From Paraphysomonas bandaiensis (Eukaryota; Chrysophyceae), in contig CBFFRP010000564.1 of the NCBI GenBank assembly GCA_965644295.1, forward strand, positions 1-28,031: a DNA stretch of 28,031 nucleotides, written 5' to 3'. Positions 1 through 6,924 of the stretch are shown here, in pieces. The translations under genes and the position numbers were made by a program. Position 1 is the stretch's first letter. The number at the start of each line of letters is the position of its first letter. Under the pieces are notes generated by a model. It was not told where the DNA came from. It made no database searches and saw only the letters and a list, made by a program, of their open reading frames with translations.

Positions 1-1323
1 CCTAAAAATCTGGCCGCGGAACAAATATTCAAGGGCAAGAAGCCAGGAAAACTTTTCAGAGATTTAAAGAAGAGCGCGGAGGTAGCAAATTCCAGAACGG
101 TTACCATCACGAGGGAAGAGAAGCGTTGCCCGGTGCGCATAGAATCTCTAAAGTTAGGAGTGGTGGCAAAAGCAATTAATGACATTTTAGTATTCCAAGA
201 GGAGGAGGAAACGGTAGTCAGGATACAGAAAGTTCTGTCCAGGAGTGTTAAGGATCATCTGCGAAATGTTTACAGCATTGCGTATTCAGATTTGGCTGCA
301 ATGGACTTGTCAGACTTATTGAGAATCGTTGCTAGAGAGACGCGAGTGTTCAATTGTGTGGGTTTCTACAACGAGCTCAGAGATGCTTTGAAGCACATCA
401 GAATTATGGAATGGAAACATGTAAACTCAGCCACTTTTGAAACGTTCTACAATCAGCAATTGAAGCTGATTCAGGCATTTAAGACCATATTGTCTATAAT
501 GTTGGACTCGGACAACAAGAAGTGGTGCCCGAGGGTTGATGATAAAGAATTCGGTTTAATTCGTCTTTTCAAAAACCTGAATGATGGAAGTTATGTGAAG
601 TTTGTACTGGGATGCATGTCTTCCAACCGCTTTGATTCTATGAATGAATTTTTTGAAGAGTACTCAGCTATTCTGTTGGATCACTACCAAGTAACTATAG
701 CTTACAAGCAAATACCTTTTGAGTCGAACATGCAGTTTCAACAAAAGCATGACGACTACATCAAAAGGAAGAGAGAGTTATTCAGCCAACACAACAATAG
801 CTCTAACTCTAGGAAGCCACAAACTAATCTACGTTTCTCTAGAGTGTCTCACATTGAAGCTTTTGATGATATAAACGAAGAGTGTGAGGATTATAGTTAC
901 TGTGAGGATGAGTTACATGTGGAGGAGGAAGCTTGGGATGCACCGAGTGAGACTTGGAAAACTGCCTTTCCAGGTTCACAACAGGACAATTCAGTGGAGT
1001 CTACGAAGGATACCACACCAGAGGAATTTAATCCCATGCTAGACGAAAGTCCTGATGTCGTCAAGGAACTGTCTGCGATGCATACCTCATATGAAACTCA
1101 GAACAAGAAGACTGAGAAGTACGGTTGTTTAAGGAAGATAATGTATGGGAAATGTAACAAACCGCAGTGCCCATACAATCATAATTCCAAATGTCTCCAA
1201 GATACTGCTGTCGAAATGAGAGAAAAGATCAACGCTTTCTTTCAAACGAAGGACGACACAGCACATCAGGAGAAACCTCCCGCTATCTTGAGGAGAGAAC
1301 GCTTCGGCGATTCTCGTCCTTGA
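1..1323 (+). CDS. gag: Gag polyprotein, 5' partial, CCCH zinc finger at C-terminus
   Basis: The frame is open from base 1 to the TGA at 1321-1323, so the start lies upstream of the window. Gag packages the element RNA into virus-like particles. The visible 440 codons are mostly helical and charged, followed by an acidic stretch (about bases 850-1060). Near the C-terminus (about 1124-1180) there is a Cys-X8-Cys-X4-Cys-X3-His array. That is a CCCH finger where many retroelement Gags have a CCHC knuckle, and it presumably binds RNA. I see no other recognised domain; assignment as Gag rests on position before pol, the small zinc finger and the in-frame link to pol. Confidence 0.8.
   Translation, partial: PKNLAAEQIFKGKKPGKLFRDLKKSAEVANSRTVTITREEKRCPVRIESLKLGVVAKAINDILVFQEEEETVVRIQKVLSRSVKDHLRNVYSIAYSDLAAMDLSDLLRIVARETRVFNCVGFYNELRDALKHIRIMEWKHVNSATFETFYNQQLKLIQAFKTILSIMLDSDNKKWCPRVDDKEFGLIRLFKNLNDGSYVKFVLGCMSSNRFDSMNEFFEEYSAILLDHYQVTIAYKQIPFESNMQFQQKHDDYIKRKRELFSQHNNSSNSRKPQTNLRFSRVSHIEAFDDINEECEDYSYCEDELHVEEEAWDAPSETWKTAFPGSQQDNSVESTKDTTPEEFNPMLDESPDVVKELSAMHTSYETQNKKTEKYGCLRKIMYGKCNKPQCPYNHNSKCLQDTAVEMREKINAFFQTKDDTAHQEKPPAILRRERFGDSRP
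1321..1323 (+). other. In-frame UGA between gag and pol; candidate stop-codon readthrough site
   Basis: gag and pol are in the same reading frame (frame 1). Only this TGA separates them: the seven codons after it are all sense and lead into the pol frame at 1345. Ty3-type elements use a frameshift or a single fused ORF, whereas gammaretroviruses use stop-codon suppression. The downstream 30 bases are purine- and G-rich. TGA ends the SET ORF of the same element (5639-5641), so it does act as a stop here. A splice-donor-like AG/GTAAG sits immediately after the stop, but splicing there would not remove it. Confidence 0.65.
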
Positions 1324-4300
1324 GGTAAGGAGGGATGTGAGGGTGTGGACCTGGATGAGTCTACAGTTAATGTTTGTGATGGAGATGCTGATTGCATGAA
1401 GCTCTCTAACTCTGAACATGAGACTAAAAATTCTTCCAAGGTTCGCACAGACAAGGATGAGGCAAAGCTGTACGCCTGCTATCCTTCCTCTAAAAGTTTT
1501 TCCTCAGCACATACCGTAGGTAGAGTAGTGATAGATAGAAAATTCAAAATGGAGGAATTAGTCAATGTATTGTGTGACACGGGGGCACTTGTGGCAAACT
1601 ATGTCGCAAAAGATTTAATTGAGAAACTTCGTGATAAACTACAGCCAAGCCGTTTCTACAAAGTGAAGCACAGAGTGGTATTAGCTGACAGCAGGACAGT
1701 CCAAGATTTGACTGAAGGAGTTCGACTGAATTTGGTATTGACTGATCCTAAGTCCCACACTTATCAATACACTGGAGAATTCTTGGTCATAGACATGAAA
1801 ACCAATGATATTATTTTGGGATTGCCTGCGCTGACTGGAAAGTTGTATCCTTTCATGTGTGCGGTTATGCGTGAGGCACATGAGACTCAAATCGAAGATG
1901 TCTCTAATAGTGAAAATTCGAATGTGTTGTCATCTCTGGTAGGGGACACGGTTGATTCTGATGACCGTGTGCACCCGTGGAGGAAAGCAAGTGAGGATAC
2001 CGCCCCAGAGGATGACGAAACAGAGTTGCCTGTCCAATTTAAAGATGCGTTGACATTCTTAGGAAAGTCTCGAGAGGAAGCTCTCCAAGACTATCATGAG
2101 CAGATTAAAACTCACGTTAGTGAAGAGTTGAAGAGTGGGACTAACATCATGGAATTGTTAACAACTAAAGCGGAAAAAGTGTTCGTGCCAGACGAGTGGA
2201 GCGGTGTGAGAGGTGTGGAGCCTTTGTCTCTGAAATGGAAAAGTACTCTCCCAGACAGGATGAAACCAAAGGCCAGGCCGATTAATCCAAAGCTGTGGGA
2301 GGCTTCGGAGAAGGAATTTCGACGATTGTGTGGCTATTTCTACAGAAAAAGTCGTTCTCCCTGGGCATCTTGCCTAGTGGTAGCTCCAAAAGCCACTCCT
2401 CCATACATACGTTTTTGTGGTGACTACGTGCAAATTAACAAGCATATGGAGGTAGGGAACTACACTATTCCCAATGTCAAGCATGAGCTTGACAAGATCA
2501 TCAACTTTCCACTGTACATGGACATAGACTTGACAAATGCTTTCCATCAGATTCCGTTGGCAGATGAAACATCAGAGAGGTTGTCTATTCAGACACCATG
2601 GGGGCAATATGCTCCAAACTTCATGCCAGAAGGCATTGCTCCTGCCACAGGTGTTCTACAAGAGACAGTGCGAGACATATTCAGTGACTTTTCTGAATGG
2701 GCAATTGTTATTTTTGATAATATGCTCATACTCGCACATGATGCTCAGGACGCCCATGAAAAATTTGAAAAGATTATTGACCGATGTATTGAAAGAAATG
2801 TAAAACTTAAAATGCCCAAGAGCTGGTTGGGATTTAGAAAAGTAGATTTCTTTGGATATGTTTGTCGACATAAGTCCTATGAAGTTAACCCCGAGAAAAA
2901 AGAAGCACTAGGAAAGATTCCGATGCCTACCACGACCAAGCAGGCTAGATCTCTTTTAGGCAAGGGTGTATTTTTCTCCAGCTTTACTCCAAAATACTCC
3001 GATTTGGTGGCTCATTTGACTGACATGACCAAAAAGACTTTTAATTGGGACAAAAGTACTTGGAGGCATGATTATGAAGCTGAATTCCGTCGCTTCATCA
3101 AGGGTCTTCAAGATTCATGTGAGCTGTTTTATCCAGACTATGAGCTGGAATGGACTTTACGAACCGATGCTAGTGAGTTGGGAGTAGGCGCTGTTTTGTT
3201 ACAGAAAAAGATATTTCCGAGTGGGGAAACACAATTACAGCCTATAGCTTTCATTTCGAAAAAATTTTCCACTCAGGCTCAGAAATGGGCGACCATTGAG
3301 CAAGAGGCTTATGGTATCTTCTATAGTGTCAAGCAATTAGCTTACTATTTGATTGGAAAGCAGTTCACCATTGAAACGGATCACAATAATCTGCTATGGA
3401 TGGAGGCATCAGAGGTACCGAAGATAACCAGGTGGAGGATTTTCCTACAATCTTTCAACTTTAATATTCGCCACATTTCTGGTGCTAAGAACTGGCTAGC
3501 GGATTGGTTGTCTCGGGAACATCAAGTAGCTGCCTTGTCAGGCATATTTTTAGATGAAGACTTGGATGATGTCTATTTTCTCGGCGATGATTGCACTGAG
3601 GACGAGTTTTTCAATTTCTTGGGAAATTTTATGGAACCTGAGGATCGAGAAATAGCACCTCCATCCGAGACACAAGTTACTCCTGAAGAAGCGTTGCTCC
3701 AAGTACATAACGCCCGAGTAGGACACATGGGAGGTAGAGCTACATGGATACGTTTGAATAAGGAGTTCCCGGGTCATAACATTCCTTATAAGGTTGTTGA
3801 GGATTATATTTCCAAGTGTCCAAATTGTGTGAAAACGAGATTAGCTATGAGAGAGGCTCTCATTCCTATAGTTCGAAATCTCAAGCCGCCAAATGCTAGG
3901 AGCGCTATTGGCATTGATGCAGTAGAGATTACACCGCATGGCGCGGATGGATATACTCATATCAATGTGGTGGTTAATCTTTTCACCAAGTTAGTATACC
4001 TTGAACCGGTAAAGGGAGTCACGGCCCTTAATCTTGCCAATACGGTTTGGAAATACTGGACTCACTATGGACACACAGATCTCATTATTTCGGATCAAGG
4101 ACCGGACTTGACTTCCGATCTATTCAAACAGTTGACCGAATATATGGGTGTCAGGCACACTTTCAGCATCGCTAACCGTCACGCTAACGGTTGTGAGCGC
4201 ATTATTGGGGAGGTTGTGCGACACTTGCGTGCTTTGGTCTATGATAACAGTGAGCGTGAAGAACGCAGAGATGTTTTTGAGGATCCCAGCTGGATAGCCA

Positions 4301-5310
4301 ATGTCCAATATATTTTGAATTCGGAGGTTTCATCAGAAACAGGCTATTCTCCTTTCGAGTTGACATTTGGCTCCAATGACCTCGAATATCTAACCATGGA
4401 CATCAAAGAGTTACCAGAAAAGGCTCATGCTCGCCTTTCTGCTCTCAATGATCAATTGGCGAAACTTCGTGAAGCTTCCAAAGCGTATCAACAAAAACTG
4501 GCTAGCGAGAGAGCCAGTGAGGGTGTTCATCCTGACAGACAAAACAGATATCAACCTGGCGACTTTGTATTGTTCGACAAGGGCGCTAAGGTGCATCCAA
4601 AAATGTCTCACAGGTACATGGGACCATTTACAGTCAAACATCAATACAAAAACGATGTTGACTGCCAGCATCTGGCGACTGGACAAATGGTACGCGTTTC
4701 TGTCAGTGATGTAAAATTATTTCCAGGAGATCGTGACACAGCATACAAAATGGCCTTGCGTGATCATGAACAACATGTCATAGATAAAATCCTTTATTAT
4801 AAAGGTGATCGCGACGTGAGATCTACTATGACTTTTACTGTGCGTTTCCAAGATGGTGATGTTAGAGAAGTGCCTTATAGCAAGGATCTTTTTGACTCGA
4901 TACCCTACGCTGAGTTTTGCTCCAGCAAAAGATATCTATACCATCTTATTTATTCTACTGAAGGTGCTAAGAAATACGTATCAGACATTCGCAAACAACC
5001 GATCACTCAATTTCAACCTGGTGATCTCGCATATGTCGATTTGCGAATTTATGGCGATGTCTGGTATGATGAGTTGGATCTACCAGATTCTCATCTGCTT
5101 ACTTATGTAGCTCCTATCCAGTTCACACACTGGTACCACAAGAGCTCTAAGCGAGTATTATCGGTAAAAGATCTTCTCACTCTCCGCACCTACCGTTATG
5201 ACAACTACCTGGTACATTGTTTCGTTCATTCAGAGGTGAATACCAGCAATATGGTACTAGTAGATGAGGATTTTGCCCGACAATTTCCACAAGTCCGTGA
5301 GTCTTATTAG
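1324..5310 (+). CDS. pol: Pol polyprotein of element A: PR-RT-RNaseH-INT with long C-terminal tail
   Basis: Residues are numbered from the GTG at 1345 (1321 aa). The aspartic protease has Asp-Thr-Gly at 78-80. RT spans about 290-530, with a DLTNAFHQIPL block and the active-site string IFDN at 456-459, where most elements have YxDD. RNase H has D608, E654 and D679. Integrase has a His-His-Cys-Cys finger (H788, H794, C825, C828) and D858, D917 and probably E951. A QPGDFVLFDKGA segment resembles the SH3-like part that follows integrase. Next comes a chromodomain-like stretch (VIDKILYYKGD to VPYSKDLFDS) and a tail of about 150 residues. No frameshift or internal stop is present. Expression probably needs readthrough of the UGA, since there is no obvious ATG at the pol start. 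Confidence 0.9.
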   Translation, partial: GKEGCEGVDLDESTVNVCDGDADCMKLSNSEHETKNSSKVRTDKDEAKLYACYPSSKSFSSAHTVGRVVIDRKFKMEELVNVLCDTGALVANYVAKDLIEKLRDKLQPSRFYKVKHRVVLADSRTVQDLTEGVRLNLVLTDPKSHTYQYTGEFLVIDMKTNDIILGLPALTGKLYPFMCAVMREAHETQIEDVSNSENSNVLSSLVGDTVDSDDRVHPWRKASEDTAPEDDETELPVQFKDALTFLGKSREEALQDYHEQIKTHVSEELKSGTNIMELLTTKAEKVFVPDEWSGVRGVEPLSLKWKSTLPDRMKPKARPINPKLWEASEKEFRRLCGYFYRKSRSPWASCLVVAPKATPPYIRFCGDYVQINKHMEVGNYTIPNVKHELDKIINFPLYMDIDLTNAFHQIPLADETSERLSIQTPWGQYAPNFMPEGIAPATGVLQETVRDIFSDFSEWAIVIFDNMLILAHDAQDAHEKFEKIIDRCIERNVKLKMPKSWLGFRKVDFFGYVCRHKSYEVNPEKKEALGKIPMPTTTKQARSLLGKGVFFSSFTPKYSDLVAHLTDMTKKTFNWDKSTWRHDYEAEFRRFIKGLQDSCELFYPDYELEWTLRTDASELGVGAVLLQKKIFPSGETQLQPIAFISKKFSTQAQKWATIEQEAYGIFYSVKQLAYYLIGKQFTIETDHNNLLWMEASEVPKITRWRIFLQSFNFNIRHISGAKNWLADWLSREHQVAALSGIFLDEDLDDVYFLGDDCTEDEFFNFLGNFMEPEDREIAPPSETQVTPEEALLQVHNARVGHMGGRATWIRLNKEFPGHNIPYKVVEDYISKCPNCVKTRLAMREALIPIVRNLKPPNARSAIGIDAVEITPHGADGYTHINVVVNLFTKLVYLEPVKGVTALNLANTVWKYWTHYGHTDLIISDQGPDLTSDLFKQLTEYMGVRHTFSIANRHANGCERIIGEVVRHLRALVYDNSEREERRDVFEDPSWIANVQYILNSEVSSETGYSPFELTFGSNDLEYLTMDIKELPEKAHARLSALNDQLAKLREASKAYQQKLASERASEGVHPDRQNRYQPGDFVLFDKGAKVHPKMSHRYMGPFTVKHQYKNDVDCQHLATGQMVRVSVSDVKLFPGDRDTAYKMALRDHEQHVIDKILYYKGDRDVRSTMTFTVRFQDGDVREVPYSKDLFDSIPYAEFCSSKRYLYHLIYSTEGAKKYVSDIRKQPITQFQPGDLAYVDLRIYGDVWYDELDLPDSHLLTYVAPIQFTHWYHKSSKRVLSVKDLLTLRTYRYDNYLVHCFVHSEVNTSNMVLVDEDFARQFPQVRESY

Positions 5311-5472
5311 ACTCACACACTCTGCTTTGACTACTTCCTTCAATATAATTTATATATCCCATGAGTTAATCCGGATTGTCTTCGTTCTGATGGCTACGTC
5401 AAACCTAGTTCTGTTGGCATCTGTAGGCGCCGGATCGGGATTTACTCAGTTTTATTTCCAAAAAATTCAACC

Positions 5473-5487
5473 AAAGAGGGGAGGGGG
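5473..5487 (+). other. Polypurine tract of element A
   Basis: A run of 15 purines (A/G only) is followed by CAA and then TGTGACCACGTGG, the presumed LTR start. The same arrangement occurs in element B. Purine tracts here prime plus-strand DNA synthesis in LTR elements. Confidence 0.7.
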
Positions 5488-5490
5488 CAA

Positions 5491-5512
5491 TGTGACCACG
5501 TGGCATCTCGCG
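5491..5512 (+). promoter_or_regulatory. Conserved LTR 5' end with palindromic CCACGTGG (G-box/E-box)
   Basis: The first 16 bases are identical between the A and B LTRs and contain the palindrome CCACGTGG, a typical binding site for bHLH or bZIP factors. A further ACGTG lies about 25 bases on in both. The regulatory role is inferred. Confidence 0.35.
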
Positions 5513-5638
5513 TGCCTTACTTACGTGGCTATAGTGTTTTCCTAAGGGGCTACAACAAGACACTAGATAGACTAACTACCAAGAAAACACTCAGAAATAA
5601 CAGTCATTATTATTTATCACAGCATTGAAAACAACCAT

Positions 5639-6376
5639 TCACTTACGGCGCAGTTTACTTTTTCGGTGATACCACTCACCGTAGTCAGCGAGCAGCTCTT
5701 CACCTGCCGGTATCGGTCTCAGAGTCTTGACCCAGACCACATCCAACCCAGACTCATCCATGCAGAATTCACAGTTGTAAGTCAGACCCGCAGCGAGATT
5801 CTCATCAAACAAGGTGTTTACGAACCTGCCGTGGTTATAAGGAGTCCTATGATATTTCCTCTCATGGCTGGGAACCGACATGAGATAACCTACGTCATAC
5901 TTCTCATGCTCGGCATCGATGTACACGGAGTCTTGCACACGAAGAATATAAGCACCCCAATTGGGGCACCGGTCATATATTTCTCCGCTATAGAGACACA
6001 CTAGGAATCCAGACGCCAGGTCCACTAGAGCAAAGAGTCCTTTCTGCTGGGGACTCAAGCCATCTGGGTTGGCTATGTTGAGCCCCTTCCTAACCTCGAC
6101 GTATGGATTGTCGGTTCCACAACGAGCATAGAAATCCAGAACGGAGGCGCAAACATCAGGGGCTTCATCAAGGGATGCACTGTGCAAATAGGGGACTACT
6201 CTGCAGTGTTTACCACGCACGTCCGAGTCTCCTTGTGGACATCGGACTGCAAAGTCTCTGGCCCGCCTCTTAGCTGCCTCTTCGCGAAAGGCCTGACGCC
6301 GGCGGTCTTCGTACTTCTTCTTGGAAGGCCGAACACGTGATTTGCATTTGCTTGGGTCTGTAATGGGTTCTTTCAT
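5639..6376 (-). CDS. SET-domain protein encoded antisense inside the LTR of element A
   Basis: 245 residues from ATG (6374-6376) to TGA. The first 45 are basic (Lys/Arg-rich) and could contact nucleic acid or act as a nuclear signal. The SET-like fold runs about 92-236. It opens with VEVRKGLN and GLFALVDLASGFLVCLYSGEI, the usual SET start. NHGRFVN at 181-187 matches the RFxNHSC region, with Asn kept but His-Ser replaced. GEELLADYGEWY at 225-236 matches the GEELTYDY catalytic tyrosine block. Pre-SET and post-SET cysteine clusters are absent. SET proteins are usually lysine methyltransferases using S-adenosylmethionine; activity and substrate here are unknown. A diverged copy lies in the element B LTR, which supports real coding. 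No intron is needed. Confidence 0.8.
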   Translation of the reverse strand: MKEPITDPSKCKSRVRPSKKKYEDRRRQAFREEAAKRRARDFAVRCPQGDSDVRGKHCRVVPYLHSASLDEAPDVCASVLDFYARCGTDNPYVEVRKGLNIANPDGLSPQQKGLFALVDLASGFLVCLYSGEIYDRCPNWGAYILRVQDSVYIDAEHEKYDVGYLMSVPSHERKYHRTPYNHGRFVNTLFDENLAAGLTYNCEFCMDESGLDVVWVKTLRPIPAGEELLADYGEWYHRKSKLRRK

Positions 6377-6698
6377 TGCAAAATGCTGATTTAGGACAAC
6401 TGTTGTTTTGTTATGAAAGTGTACGTTAGTTAGTATTTTTCAAGTACAAGTGTAGTTATGAGGAATGCAACATGATATACATTATACAGTGTTGTACAAC
6501 CGTATTTGATAGAGTCGTTGACATGACTGTATATTGTTATACTGCTTGTATGACACAGCCTGCGTTGTGGTTGTGTGTTGCAACACAGTGTGACATGGAT
6601 GACGTTGTGTGTGTGCAGCTCTACGGTTGTCTTCATACTTTATGTTTCTGTTGTGACTCAGTTTTGTTTATGTTAACCATACTTGGGTACTAGCGACC

Positions 6699-6751
6699 TG
6701 ACATCACTAGCGGTGGTGTTTGCGTGCTGATTCTTCGCGGGAGTCAGTCAC
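6699..6751 (+). promoter_or_regulatory. Conserved noncoding block in LTR A
   Basis: About 50 bases beginning TGACATCACTAGCGGTGG align closely with 10942-10990 in the B LTR, while sequence on both sides has diverged strongly. It lies upstream of the antisense SET start. It could be a promoter element for the SET ORF, an LTR enhancer, or a packaging or reverse-transcription signal. The start resembles AP-1/CRE-type sites, which is weak evidence. Confidence 0.45.
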
Positions 6752-6924
6752 TCGAGTATAGTTGATTGAAACATAAGTTTACCTGTAATAATATCACTTC
6801 TTTGGTCTCATTGTCTTGATTCCTATACAGTGATAGTAGTTAGCGTTATCACGAGCCATAGTCTTGGTTATCAAACCAAACTGTGAGGTGACAGTTGAGT
6901 TGTCAAACGAGGCTGCGTCATAAT

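Larger units (their letters stand above)
1..6924 (+). mobile_element. Element A: Ty3/Gypsy-type LTR retrotransposon, 5' end outside window
   Basis: The parts run in the order gag (open to the window edge), UGA, protease, RT, RNase H, integrase, polypurine tract and 3' LTR. RT-RNase H-integrase order is the Ty3/Gypsy arrangement. The extended tail after integrase resembles that of elements I recall from oomycetes and other protists (knowledge, not searched). Both main reading frames are intact, so the copy may be young. The 5' LTR and primer binding site are outside the window. The exact 3' end is uncertain: it is either 6893 (a TG...CA boundary) or about 6924, because LTR-end-like sequence occurs twice there. 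Confidence 0.85.
5491..6924 (+). repeat. 3' LTR of element A (inferred), containing the antisense SET ORF
   Basis: It starts with TGTGACCACGTGGCAT just after the polypurine tract, as does the element B LTR. It ends near TTGGTTATCAAACC-type sequence shared with the B LTR end. Two LTR-end-like copies are present (about 6872-6893 and 6899-6922), so the boundary is 6893 (TG...CA) or about 6924. Length is about 1.4 kb. There is no second LTR copy in the window, so the assignment rests on the purine tract, TG start and comparison of A with B. About 110 bases after pol and before the SET ORF, and about 520 after it, have no ORF worth calling. Confidence 0.6.

Noticed and set aside
1321-1323. UGA as a sense codon under a variant nuclear code
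   Set aside because: The SET ORF of the same element ends in TGA, long ORFs lack internal TGA, and tryptophan is encoded by TGG.
1324-1362. Intron starting at AG/GTAAGG just after the gag stop, to remove the stop and fuse gag to pol
   Set aside because: The TGA lies before the donor and would stay in the message, so splicing here cannot restore the frame.
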